64,000 nt of DNA from Bromus sterilis (Eukaryota > Streptophyta > Magnoliopsida > Poales > Poaceae), in NCBI GenBank assembly GCA_950022295.1, contig OX465599.1, positions 5,518,001 through 5,582,000 of the forward strand, written 5' to 3'. The translations under genes were made by a program, and so were the position numbers. The stretch's first letter is position 1. Each line of letters begins with the position of its first letter. A model generated the notes under the pieces. The model did no database searches and was not told the origin of the DNA. It saw only the letters and a program-made list of their open reading frames with translations. Shown here piece after piece: positions 34,264-46,229 of this stretch.

Positions 34264-35938
34264 CTAGCATCAACCCCCCTCCCCCCCGCGCCGCCCCTTC
34301 AGGCTATGTTCGGTTAGCCCCAACCCCGTCGGGATTGGGGGCCAATCCCCGACGATCCGCGCGGAACTCACCCGCATGGGGTTTAACCCCGGTCTTCCCT
34401 TCGGTTAGCACCGGCGAGGATGAAACCCCGCCCAAATCCCTCCGAAACCACGTGGAAATCGACGGGAATTAACCCTCTCCTCCCACCTCGTGGAAGCAAC
34501 CCCCGCTCGATTCCTCTCTCTCCCTCTCTCTCTCGCCTCGGCCCTTCTCTTCCTCTTTCGATTCTGTGAGGGAGCCGGCGCCGACGCCGGAGACGGAGGG
34601 ATAGCGACAGCGCTACGGGAGGAGACATCAGCGGCACCTCCTCCTCCCCTTCCTCTCCCTCTCCCCTGTCCAACCGGCGAGGGCACCTCATCCAACCGCA
34701 GCGGCGGTGCGAGCTCGACGGCAACCAGGAGCAGCAGTGCCGCGAGCTTTGAGCGGGGCACAACGAATCCATCACCAGTGTTTGCTTCCCGCCCGCGCAG
34801 CCGCGCTCCTCTCTTCTTCTTCATTCATCTCATCTTCTAATTTCTAGGGTTCTTCGTCTGTATCTTAGATAATGAGAGGAAGGGATTTGCAGGGTTGTAA
34901 CCCCGCGTGGGTCTGATGGTGTCACCCAATACCTGTTGGGGTTGGTTCCACTAGTGGAATTAATCCACTGTAACCGAACGAAGCCTCAGGGCGACTCGGG
35001 GCAACTCCCTCCCCCGCTGGCGTAGCCCTCCTCCCTCCCCCTTCCCCCTCGCCGTCGAACGAGGCTGGCACCGGGCAAGCCCGTGACGCAACCGATGACT
35101 GCGGCGGCGGGGCCTGCGGTGCTCCGGCTCGCGAGACCCTTGGATTTGGGGCGGCGGCTCCCGGCAAGATCCCGCTGCTCTGCGGCGAACAACGAGGTAG
35201 GCGTGGTGCGGGTGGTCTGGTCAGTCGGCCGACGGACCTCCGATGGATCTTGGTCGTGGCGTGGTGGCCTCGGTTGCCGACGGCGCCAGATCTGGCCGAT
35301 GTCCGCCTTTCCCAGCGGGTGGGCTCCCCACTCGCTGGATCCCGGCTGCTCCGGCGTGGGCAGTCGGGCTATGGGCTGCGATGGATGCTTTGGGGCGGGG
35401 ATCAAGATGGGGGGAAACCCTAGGTCGGCCCCGGCCGCGCCGACGATGACGCATGTGGGCAATCGGGCTATGGGCTGCGGTGGATTTGGGGCGGGGATCC
35501 GGATGGAGGGAAACCCTAGGTCGGCCCCGGCCGCGCCGACGATGACGCCTGTGGGCGCCGCCCTTCTTCTTATAGACGTCGGTCAAGGTCTGCCTCCTCC
35601 CTCCCCACACCCTACCTCTTGGGTGAAAACCTACTCCGGTGGGCGGCCGCGGCGTCCTCGACGCGGTGACCTTCTTGAAGGCGTCGCCTTGAGAGTTAGG
35701 CGGTGGTGGGCGCTGTTTGGGCTCCTGGTTAGTGGTCTTTGGCGTGCCATCTGGATCCTTCCTGCGTGAAGCAAGTGAGGCTTGTTAGCTGCTTTCCAGT
35801 GACTGTATCTTTCCGCTTTCCTTTGTTCTTGTTCTCTATTGTGTGTCACAGTTATACCTTAGTTGATTGATGACTTTATTAATTCAAAGTCAAACTAGGC
35901 TAGCGCCTTCTTGAACTCAGCTGCGTCTTTTCTCTAAA
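34264..35938 (+). mobile_element. LINE-type retroposon, 5'-truncated, with nested Harbinger element
   Basis: It is flanked by an exact 18-bp duplication AAAACTTGTTCAACAATG (34246-34263 and 35939-35956), and the 3' end is A-rich (TTTTCTCTAAAAA). Without the nested Harbinger element it is about 990 bp. The interior is GC-rich with open frames but no recognisable reverse transcriptase, so it is either mostly 5' region or a non-autonomous form. An internal ~98-bp tandem duplication lies at 35356-35552. Confidence 0.8.
34302..34985. mobile_element. PIF/Harbinger (Tourist-like) element, 684 bp
   Basis: The ends are GGCTATGTTCGGTTAG and, inverted, GGCTTCGTTCGGTTAC, with a 3-bp duplication TCA at 34299-34301 and 34986-34988. 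The internal sub-terminal parts hold GGGGATTGGGG/CCCCAACAGG-type blocks. There is no transposase. Harbinger elements usually duplicate TWA, so TCA is slightly atypical. Confidence 0.75.
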
Positions 35939-36167
35939 AAAACTTGTTCAACAATGGGAGGTTTCCGTAGAGCAGACGAGGGAGTACTGCATAGTTCGTA
36001 CTTTGCATATGTGTCCCCTATACGCGACGTGTATCCACCGTGGAATTCTATTCCAAAACCTCCGCGGAAAGCAATCGAACCACCCCTGCCCCCGCCCGCC
36101 CCCGTGCCACCCACCAACACGCGGGCCCCACTTACCTCCGAGACCCACCCGTCATCTACTCCGTCCC

Positions 36168-36470
36168 CGTCCTCTAGAGCAGCACGCTCGTTGTGAGTCA
36201 CAAGAGTACGATACACCATCTTGACCGTATAGTTTCCGAAATTTTCAAAAGCCCATGCAAAAAAATCATCTCCGCCGCCCCTATCGCAAAGGAATATTAA
36301 GTATAGCTTCTGCACCAGGGGCAATAAAAGTACCCCGAACTAACTGTTGCCGTCATGTCCAGTTTTCACTGTCAATGAGATCTAAAACAAACTCAACATT
36401 TGTATCCGATGGCGGTGGCTTCAGTAATATTGAGACATTGGAATGGTGCCTGGAATTCATTTTTCAGTCT
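36168..36470 (-). pseudogene. LINE fragment: zf-RVT region, copy 2
   Basis: The minus strand reads NVEFVLDLIDSENWTWR ... LPLVQKLYLIFLCDRGGGDDFFAWAFENFGNYTVKMVYRTLVTHNE. The W..........G.Y.VK..Y pattern is that of the post-RT zinc-binding domain of LINEs. It is duplicated from the same source as copy 1. Confidence 0.7.
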
Positions 36471-37060
36471 AGACAGGATCATGGTACCATCAAGTAAAAC
36501 TAGAAAAATGCTACACGCACGGACCGGTTACAGGGTTTTATGGGCCTACCTTCAATTATTTAAACCTTCACTTTGAATTTAACCGGGAAGGGCCATCCTC
36601 CTTTGTTAGACAAATAAAATAATTGTAAAAATTGATCAGTCCAACATTGTTGGTAAAACTTGTTCAACAATGGGAGGTTTCCGTAGAGCAGACGAGGAAG
36701 TACTGCAGAGTCCGTACTTCGCATATGTGTCCCCTATACGCGAACGCGTATCCACCGTGGAATTCCATTCCAAAACCAGCTTGGAAAGCAATCGAACCAC
36801 CCATCCCCGCCCCAACCACCGACAGGCGGCCCCCCTTACCTCCAGGACCCACCCGTCATCTACTCCGTCCAACCACCACACACCGCCACGCGGAAAACAA
36901 AAAGAGAAAAAGGGACTCGTCCGCCCGTCCGCCCGCTCCACGCCACGCGTTCCCGTTTTCGCCTCTCACGCGCCGAGCACCCGCCGCTTTCCCCTTTTCG
37001 CACTCCAGTCCCTCCCCCCGCCGCGCCGGCGACGCGCCGCCGCCCGCAGCAGCTCCCGGG

Positions 37061-40000
37061 ATGGACGTATCCGCGGGGTTCCTCGCGGGCTTCCTCCTCG
37101 GCCTGCTCGCGCTCGCGGCGGCCGAGGCGGCCGCGCTGCTGTGGGTCCTGCGCCGCCTCCGCCGAAAGCAGGAGAGGGCTGCCGCACCGCCCGACGACGC
37201 CCAGGAGCTCCCCGGCGAGCCCCCGTTCCCCTACGAGAAGAAGGTGAGGATCACACGTCCCCATCCCCGCCCTAGCTTACTTCGCTTCTCGATTCGGCCG
37301 CGCGCTCGAGTGCGGCGGCGGTAACTGCTCCGGAGGGAGCTTCGGGCAGATGCGGCGGGGGCTTAGGGATCACCTCCCGGTTCCCGCCGCGCTCTCCTAG
37401 GAGTTGGATTCGCGAGTTCGGAGGGTCGGGTGCTGGGCGGGTAGTCGGCAGCAGCTTCGCTTGGGTAGTTGGGCAACTGTCGATCGATTATTGGTGCTAG
37501 TTCTTCCCCCAAATTGAAGTAGCTGCATTTGGGCAACTCTGGTCTCTGCTGACCCGCTTGACCGGGAGGACTAACTGCACCGCACATGCGTGATGATCAC
37601 CGACAATTTGTAGTGGCTGAGCTGGGGAATCAGTCAATCAGAGAGAGGCTTGGATCCAGGTCCCACTGCAGTTTATCCTAGATGCTTGTACGCGGTGTTT
37701 GCGGTTCGCTATTTATGTATTTCATCTGTTCATTTTCGTGTGTCGAATGTTTCCCTGGCAGTCGGTGCCGAGCTACTTTTGATTGCAATCCTTGTGATAC
37801 ATTTAGCATGTTAAGATTTAAGTGTCGCCTTCTCAAGTTAAATTGGTGTTCCTTTTCGGCACCAGTATATGGTAGTCCCAGTTGCAACTACTAAAACAAA
37901 TCTTGTAATCCATGAGTGGGAATTGCTACTCTGTGTTTCTAGTACATGTCATGTGTGCATACTAGTCAGGTTCCCAGGATTTTTAATCTCTTCTGACAGT
38001 GACATGCACCTTTGAGCTGTGATGCTATCCTTTAGCATGCCTAGCTTTTAGTTCTAGCAGTGCCAGGACTCTGAAGCAATACATTTAAGGATACATTTTA
38101 TGTCTCTGCTGGAGCACGTCTCCTAGATGCTCTTGTAACTAATTTTAACCTGAAAAATGGGATGACTCACATTAAATGATTCTAATGTTTTCTTATCATA
38201 TCAAGGATTCTATGAGTAGGTTATCGCCAAAAAAAAAGGATTCTATGAGTAGGATACCTACTTAAGAGCCTTAACCTTGAGTGTAAGCAATTTGCCTCTG
38301 ATTATCAAAACTCGTAAGGCTCACTGTCACTGTCGACCAAAATACATATGGATCGACCTCAGTCAGAAGAAGTAGCACTAGCTTTATGTTGTTGTGAACA
38401 TTACATCTTGCCTGTCACTATGTTTACATCATGATATTCCTTTGTCTTTATAAGCACATCGTTAATTAATTTCTGTTTTCCAGCCGTAAACTGTATGAAT
38501 GAATGTACGCCATCCAACTTAGACTATCAATAGGATGGTTGAAGGAAAAATATGCAAAGTGAATTTGGCCAGTGAAGGGCTTGCTTAAATTTGCATTCAG
38601 TTCTCATCAAATCACTTTGGCTTGAAGGATATGATATTGCTTCTTGTTTAGCTTTTGTTTGTTTTATGGCTAATGACTTACATTACTGCCATATGTTGAC
38701 AGGGCTCTCTGTGGATACTAGAGCCAGAAAAGCTACCGAAAGTTAGTAATGAGCGCTTATCAAGTGGAGGTCTCAAAGAGACGAAGGAAAAAAAGAGTAT
38801 CGTGGAGGTTTTTCCTGCAAAGAAATCGGCTAGAATCAAGGGGCACTCACTTTGTTTGTCTGGCCCTGATGGCCCTGATGGCACTGACACCGCGATTGAG
38901 CTTTTGAATTGCACGGTCGTTGCTGTTTCTGCATCAAGTATGTCCTCACGCAAATGGTCAGTGCTCCAGACAAATGAAAATGCTTACTTGTGATCAATAA
39001 ATTATCATTCATCTTTTTCTAGGTGTAAATGTACAAGCCAGTTAATATTCTTTCTGACACAATATCTATTTAAATTTGACTTTGCCTTATTAAGTACCTC
39101 ACAAATCTGAGAAGTATATTTGATGAATTGCATTGAATGTTTTGGTTTGAAGATAAATTGTGTATACATGTTATCAGCTAAAGATTTCAGTACATGAGTT
39201 TTCCGAAGGAATTCCTATAAGAACGAAATCTATTTTAGAGGACAAGCAGAAGTATTTGACGAGCAACTTTATGTGTCTTTCATCAAGCTGTTTGGGTCTA
39301 TGCTTAACCTATATGTAATTGTACTACTGTTGCTTACTTTCAGGACTAAGAGGTATCCGATAAAATTGGAAAGCCAGGAATCCGAGATCTATAATGGAAG
39401 CAAGGTGTGCTTTCTTTATGCTGAGACATCATGGGAGAAGGAATCATGGTGTAAAGCCCTTCGTCTTGCTGCTACTGTTGACCAGAAGAAATTGAATTGG
39501 CATGCTAAGTTGAGCAAAGAGTTTGGAAAATACATATCATCGTTAGATTCCGAATACCCGTGTTTCCTAAAGCCTACAGCAATTTCAGCTGAGGATCATG
39601 AGGTTATGGACAGTGAAATAAAGACGGACGGGTCTTCCAAAGTCCGTCTTTTCCTCAAAAAGCTAGCAAAGAAGGCATCTACAAAGGTTCCCCTCGAGGG
39701 TAAATCAAGTGTTTCCTCATCCACGCAAGGCGAAAGGAAGATGTTAGATAAAATACGAAGCTATCAGGGTGGACCATTTATTGAATCCTTACTAGGTCCA
39801 CAAGAAGACAAGTTCAGTAGCAGCTCATCACAAGATGCAACAAAACCCAGTCTCCCAACTGCTGCGTCGAGTCACACTGGACAGCTTCCAGCTTTTCCTG
39901 ATGTAAATGCAGATGATAAAGTTGTAGATGAAGGTACACTTTGTTGGAACCTTCTATCCTCACGGCTCTTTTTCGATGCTCAAAGGAGTGATGAGATAAA

Positions 40001-42089
40001 CAAGGCCATCAAAGCACGTATTCAGGTTAGATTGTACTGCTCATGTTCAAGAAACCTGTCATTTTGTTCTTTCCTTTTGTTTGTTCACATGATTCCCACT
40101 TGTACAGCGAACATTGTCAAGCATGAGGACCCCAGCTTATGTGGGTGAAATTACACTTACGGAGTTCAGCCTTGGAAAACTTCCACCTTATGTGCATGCG
40201 ATGAGAGTTCTTCCACTGGATTTAAATGAGCTGTGGGCCTTTGAAGTGGATTTTGCATATACAGGCGGAATATTGTTGCACATTGAAACGAGGCTTGAGG
40301 TTGAGGAACCAGAGTTACAAAAGGACCTCATGAAAACCAATTTTGGAACAGACTCTAATGGGGAGGTCGACTCAGAGCTTCTCGAGAGTATTGAGCAGTA
40401 TGGTAACCAGTTTAGAGGTTCACAGAACTCAGTTTCTTCGGTGGAAGAAAAAGAAGAAGCAGGTTTGTTTAAACTTTAAATTCTTATTCACGTACTTTTA
40501 AGTTCTTCCGTTGAAGTCTTTGTCTATGCTTGTCATACCGAATGACCAAATGATTCTTAAGAGGATAAGAGAACCATTGTCTTTCTGCAAAATGTCCTGA
40601 ACATGTTAGTTCCCTGTGTTGGTTTTGTAAGTTCAGATAGACAATGCTAGGTTTTATGATTTCAGGCTTTCATCAGAACTTCTTAGATTAATAGTCTTGT
40701 GTAGAGAAGTATTTCTGTGCGATGTGGGAATACTGGTTTCCATGTATTTTCATTTGTTATTTCTTGATGATTTTGACAAAACACCATACTAATAAAAAGG
40801 GCTCAAAATTATGATCCATCGACATTGACTGTATGTACATTAGATAGTGATCAAGACATTATGGTCTTTTGTATCAGATTCTAGTCACTCCAAGAGCACT
40901 GGATGGACATCAACTTATATATCAAGGTTGAAAAATATGCTGCATTCAATAGCCGATCATGTCTCACAGGTTTGCTCTGCTCCTTGTTTTCTCCAGTTCC
41001 TCATTCATGTGTTAAGCATTTTAATTTCCTATGGATGTGTTTAGTTAAGCATACAGAAATGTCAAAAATCTTAAGATCAAATGTGGGTTACATTCTTCTT
41101 GAAGGTTCCACTTTCTCTGGCGATAAAAATCACATCCGTTAGAGGTACCTTGCGCATACATCTGAAGCCACCTCCATCGGATCAACTCTGGTATGGATTC
41201 ACATCTATGCCTGACCTGGAGTGGGACTTGGAATCTTCCGTTGGGGACAGAAAAATTACCAACAGCCGCATAGCTTCACTTATCGGTAACCGAATCAAGG
41301 TAAAGAACACAACCTTCCTCTGAACTTGTTGTTCCTTTGCGAACTTACATGCCTTGACAGTGAAACACACCGTGCTGTGTCATTCAGGTTTCGCTCCGTG
41401 ATAGCCTGGTGCTTCCAAATTGTGAAAGCATTCCCTTGCCATGGATGCTGGCGGAGAAGGATGACTGGGTGCCCCGCAAAGATGGACCTTACATCTGGCT
41501 CAATCACGAGCCCACCGAGACCAGAAGCCACATCACAGACGCCGCGCCAGTCCATCCAGAGGAAGCTGGTCCCAAGGACGATGGCATCAGCAAAAGCACA
41601 GCACCAAGTCTGCCTGCTTCCTCAGCCGGGAGTGAGGAGTCGCTGAAATCCATTGACGAGTCAACCGAAGACCCTCCTGCAGAAGCATCCCATGCGCAGT
41701 CTACTCTGGCTGAGACCGCCACTCCTCCTCACCAGGACGCAACCGATGAGCTGAGGAAACCGCTGCTGGTCACGGAGAGGGTCCAGGAGGGCGCCACTTC
41801 GGACAGCAGGGCGGGCTCCCCTGTGTACACCTCCCTGAGGGCCATCGTACCCCCTGGGGAACAACAGCAGCAGCAGCAGGCGGTGGCGGCAGCAGCGGCC
41901 TCTGTCGGGGATGACTCGAAGCGGAAGAGCGGGAGGCGGAGCCGGATGATGGACCTGGGGAAGAAGATGGGGGACAAGCTGGAGGAGAAGCGGCGGCAGG
42001 TGGAGGAGAGGGGCCGGCACATCGTCGAGAAGATGCGAGAGAACGCCAGGACCAACAGCATGGAGAGAACCACCGGAACCGGAAGTTAG
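37061..42089 (+). CDS. TEX2-like protein with PH and SMP lipid-transfer domains
   Basis: Seven exons with consistent phases: 37061-37243, 38703-38956, 39344-40025, 40108-40462, 40878-40969, 41105-41299 and 41388-42089. Together they encode 820 residues. The N-terminus (MDVSAGFLAGFLLGLLALAA) is a membrane anchor. Residues of about 85-190 form a PH-like domain (KSARIKGHSLCL ... WTKRYPIKLESQE ... WEKESWCKALRLA). The SMP/DUF2404 domain spans about residues 340-455 and 520-615 (LCWNLLSSRLFFDAQ, TPAYVGEITLTEFSLGK, LWAFEVDFAYTGGILLHIE, VRGTLRIHLKPPPSDQLWYGFTSMPDLEW, PNCESIPLPWML). The tail is basic and coiled-coil (KMGDKLEEKRRQVEERG). SMP proteins move lipids at ER-membrane contact sites; plant members of this type are presumed to do so. 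The gene is complete and undamaged, but the DNA just upstream has been tandemly duplicated. Confidence 0.93.
37244..38702 (+). other. First intron of the TEX2-like gene
   Basis: A 1.46-kb intron. It carries a 15-bp retroposed tail at 38221-38235 (separate entry) and otherwise nothing identifiable. Confidence 0.6.
38221..38235 (+). mobile_element. 15-bp ultra-truncated retroposon tail
   Basis: TTATCGCCAAAAAAA sits between two exact 18-bp copies of AAGGATTCTATGAGTAGG (38203-38220 and 38236-38253). A short unique tail ending in an A run and bordered by a long target duplication is the mark of target-primed reverse transcription that stopped almost at once. Confidence 0.8.
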
Positions 42090-43975
42090 TTAATTAGCCG
42101 GGAGCAACAAGTTCGGTCAGTTTTCGTCTCCCTTTTCGATTGGGGAAATCTGTGTACGGTAGCTATGCTGAATCTTTCAGGATGCATGTCACACATGTAC
42201 AAATGTTGTTTGGCAATGAACATCTAGGCAGAACCAGCTAGGACAATGTGTACCTTTAATGGTTTTTCAGTAGTAGTAGTATATGAGTGGCAACTACCAT
42301 ACTGAACTTTTGTAATGTCAAATTAATGATGTTTCAGTAGTACACGAGTGACATCACTGAACTAAATACTAACATAAACAGTAAACTTCAAGTTAACATA
42401 AAAAATGGCAGCCCTGCGAAATGTGTATGCTATAAGGAAGCTTCCTTCTGAACAAATGGTAACAAACACAAAGAACAACATCTGCAAAGTTGATGAAGTT
42501 GAGGATACTACATTTGTCTAAAAATATGGTCGAAGAAGAACGGCAACGAGGGCCATTACACATATGCGATGTTTGCTCTCCGGGGTGGTGGCACCCTTAT
42601 TGTTGCTGACGGGAGCTCTAGTCTCGCACGACCTAGTTGGTATCTTCGGCGGGTTGGCAGCTCTAGGACATGATTGTAGGCTGGCGCGATGGTGCCTATC
42701 GGCGCCGCTGCTGGGCACTATGGCCGCGTTGGCTCCTAGCTAGACAACGGCGGGCTAGATCGTGGCGACGTGGGGGCCTGCTTTCGTGAACAAAGGTGGC
42801 AATCCTCATGCTCTTCTCGCATCGAGGTGATGTCATGCATGATCAGTTGTCCTCGATTTGTTCATGGATGCATTCTAGAATTGTTGTCGGAGATCTTGCC
42901 CATGATACCTAAATCGAATAGAATCTGATTGTGCGCATTCATATCAGCCTACGAGGTTCCATGAGGGCGTGCACGAAGCTCTATTGTTTATTGATACCAT
43001 GGTACATGTCGGCTTCTAAATTTCAATGGTATAGACGGTTGTGGAGAAGGTCATGGTGGCGTAGATTGGAGGATTAGTTAGATGGACGGGGGCTTGGAGG
43101 CGATGGAACCAGTTAGGTGTTTGATAACTCCCAGGAGCATTAGAGACATGTGGGGGCGGAAGCACTGGAGAATTTCATTCTTGGTGGTGCTCCTCGGGTG
43201 CCAAGTCATGCATTTGAGGGTGAAAACCTAACGCCAAACCTTCATTGGTTGTGCCTGGCAATTGGCTTGCTGCAGGGATTGTTTTGAGAGCACAGACTTC
43301 TCTAGGGTGAAAACCTAAGATTTTGGATCAGGGAACGACGATGCTTGTGCAATATTTTCTTCTTGAAGACATTGTTTTTGCAGACATTTTATTTTTTCCA
43401 AGTGTTGTATTCGATGGTGGTTTGTGTGCTACTGCTGAGAGGAGTAGATCGCTATGACGGAGCCTTTCTTTTTTCCATTTTGGTTGGGTGCATCCTAGAT
43501 GTCTGTGTGACATCTTGTAGGTGTAGAGGTTGGGTGTAATTGGTATTTTGGTGATATTAATATATTTTATTTTTTGAAAATTAAGAGAACACAAATGGAT
43601 TGTATAAGACTAATTGTGTACATGATGGTGGTATTTGACTTTAGCTCAACTAACAAAGCCGAAGAAGGGATCAAGCCCTATTTTGGTATTTAAATAATTA
43701 AATTATCATACTCAGGTCTCTACATCATGCAATGCACTCAACTAAAAAGAGTCATATTACACGAGTAATGTGATTTCAAGAGCATGATTTTCATATCTTG
43801 CTTGGCGACTAGCAGTATGACTATAATTAATCCCGGTAGTTAGCATCAACTCTTTGCATGACAAAAGAATACGGCTAGATTTATCATTGCTAGTGTTTTT
43901 TGTCAATCATTTCATACTAGGAAAATCATATGCGTGGTTGAATGCAAATTGTATTAAAAGTTGTATTGTGTTTAC
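42090..43975. other. 3' UTR, then retroposon-like 3' debris
   Basis: The TEX2-like 3' UTR probably runs to about 42350. From about 42500 to 43580 the sequence is G/T-rich, with GGTGAAAACCTAA repeated (43220 and 43308) and ends GATATTAATATATTTTATTTTTTGAAA, a form common at LINE 3' ends in grasses. No intact frame was seen. No kinase exon of the neighbouring WAK fragment was found here. Confidence 0.35.
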
Positions 43976-46195
43976 CTGTGCAACCATCTAGTATGTACGG
44001 ATTGCCCTCATAACCCTGAGAGCACTTGCAACGATAGCCGAGCTGCCTTGTCCTATTCATGTAGCCTCGGGTGACAGGAACACATGTGCTATTGACGCTA
44101 CGACATGCGTATGTAGCACTTCTCTGCTTACTTGTAGCGACCGTGCAAGTTAAATTATCAACAGACCACCACATCTCCATACCATATTCTTCAGATAAAT
44201 AAAAACCATCCATTTCTGGGCTGACTTCTTCCCACACGTTCGTATCTGTACTAACATGTACTGTGAGCACTTCATCGTTGTACCTTGAGTTGTTTTGTGT
44301 TTCTTTCACAATAAGATATCCTTCATTCACTGAAATGTTGGACACAATGTATTTGACCTCTTCACCAGAAAAGTATTGTGCCCTTTGATCAAGCACTGTG
44401 ATGTTTTCTGATGTACAGTTAACTCGAAACTTTTCAGCAGCGTAGCAACCTTTTTCAAGACCAAATGGGAAGGGAATGCTTGTGTTCCCACATAATCTCA
44501 CACAATGGCTTTTAGGATGTGGACTATAAGGCACTGCAGGTAGATTGGCACATGAAGAAGTTAAAATAGGAGAAGCATTTACATTAGGAGCATAGGAATT
44601 AATGGCCATCATATTAAGAAGTTAAACTAGGAGTATCTGGAATAGTGATACGCACACTTGTTGTGTCAGTATTAATAATACCAGTTTTAGTTTCTAACAA
44701 GGACTTGTGGTAAAGCAACCCATTAATTGGGTGGACAACTGGACATTGACGCCCGAATAAACACCTTAAGTTTTAGGCTGGCCCCAATGGGGAGTAACTT
44801 CAGCAGTAACAAAGAGTCCAACTCAGCAATTTTTCTTATGTGGCAATGAGTTAATGAAGAAAGAGAGCAAGGTGGTAACTTAGCTAGTTACTTGCTCTTT
44901 GAGTAACATCACACATACCAAGACAATATGAATCTATAATCTAATTAATGAGATCTTATATGACACCATATATATGTTACTACCCATTGTGAAGGTAGTA
45001 ACATAGACTCGTAATACATGTATGTTACTAGTCTAAGTTACTCCCCATTGTGACTAGCCTTATTACCACCTTGTCAAGAATTATCCATTAGTAGAGACAT
45101 CAAGAGAGTTGGAATTAAGTTACCCATGTGGAATTAGTGAACAATATAATAAAAAACAGTAGCACATACAAATGTGTCAAAATACCCTGAAGAAAAGGTG
45201 TGTGCTAATTTCCAAAATTCCGTGGCATGCAATTCTGAATCTTGGGTAAAAATAGAAGTACTTGATTTTCTGTAGCATCGACTATATTCTACGTAGGACG
45301 TAGGTTGATTGTTTATTACAAGAAAAAACGACAAAAAGCATAAAATATGAGGAAAACAATTTACAGACTTGGTGAAAAAACTACCATAATATTCAATCAA
45401 TGCATATACGAATCCCATTATCATGATATGGCAGTTCATTGGTTTTATGTTCATGACTAGAAAGTAAATTCCTCACCTCCACAGCCACCCGTAAGGTACG
45501 GATTGTTGTCGTGCGAGTAACTTTTGCAGCTACATGAGTAGCCGCCGGGTGAATGATCGTGGCAATCGCTTTGACCGTTACAAGCATAGCTTGACATGTT
45601 CTTCTGAGCACTTTCACAACTCGGTTGATCTGTAATGGTCATCCTAAATACAGCCCCATAAATATTTCTTTCGTCTATCTGACTTGAATTGATGTCAGAC
45701 AAATGAAAGTCGTAATCTTCCGCTAGAAAAACTTTGATACTATCAGAGAGTCCTTGACTCTGACCCAGTAGGGTTGAGACGCCACCGTTGAGGCGGCTTA
45801 GTCTGAAGCCAAAGGCATGCACGTCCTGTTCCAAACGGATGGAACAGGAACCCGTCCCAATAATATGATGGTGCTGGTTTATATATGCCTCCTTCATGGC
45901 ATCTTTGTCGTCTAGGCAAATACTCGTGCAAGAACCAATGGGATGGCTTGTATCATGGCCGAACAAGTAGACGCCGACGCCGCAGCCAACAACGTACAGA
46001 GAGCTATACTCTCCATCGGCCAAAACACCTTTAATGGGGGCCGCCCATGACATGTTATAGGTGTCCATACCTGGTTTCATGGTGACGTTGAAGTGGAGGG
46101 CAGGGGCCTGGATTCTATTGTATGGAGGATACAGGGAGAGGACCTCGGTGGTACTATTGCCCAGAAAGAGCCTCGGAGGAGTAGAGGTCTTGTGG
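43976..46195 (-). pseudogene. Wall-associated-kinase ectodomain fragment, no kinase
   Basis: Two minus-strand exons are visible. The first (about 46195-45477) reads TPPRLFLGNSTTEVL ... HFNVTMKPG ... YVVGCGVGVYLFG ... SYACNGQSDCHDHSPGGYSCSCKSYSHDNNPYLTGGCGG with a donor at 45476. The second (about 44535-43976) reads HCVRLCGNTSIPFPFGLEKGCYAAEKFRVNC ... GYRCKCSQGYEGNPYILDGCTG with a donor at 43975. These are the WAK-associated cysteine-rich domain, an EGF-like end, and a galacturonan-binding-type CGN..IPFPFG module. The signal-peptide exon upstream is missing: an in-frame stop lies just beyond 46195, where LINE-like sequence begins. No EGF-calcium exon or protein kinase exon follows on the low-coordinate side. 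WAKs bind pectin in the wall and signal through a cytoplasmic kinase; this copy can do neither in full. Its visible exons are otherwise intact. Confidence 0.8.
44776..45059. mobile_element. Tourist-type MITE, 284 bp, in the WAK intron
   Basis: The ends are GGCTGGCCCCAATGGGGAGT and, inverted, GGCTAGTCACAATGGGGAGT, with a 3-bp duplication TTA (44773-44775 and 45060-45062). The TTA target and TIR type are those of PIF/Harbinger MITEs, which are very common in grass introns. Confidence 0.88.
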
Positions 46196-46229
46196 TGTCA
46201 TTCCGTGCTTTATACTTCTACACCATTTT

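Larger units (their letters stand above)
33788..36870. repeat. Tandem duplication of about 0.7 kb upstream of the TEX2-like gene
   Basis: Unit 1 is 33788-34263 plus 35957-36167 (split by a LINE insertion) and unit 2 is 36168-36870. Both run: zf-RVT fragment (starts TCCTCTAGAGCA), a block with GAATTTAACCGGGAAGGGCC, CTTGTTCAACAATG, a block with GTGTCCCCTATACGCGA, and CCCGTCATCTACTCCGTCC. The units differ by many substitutions (roughly 10-15% by eye). Confidence 0.85.
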
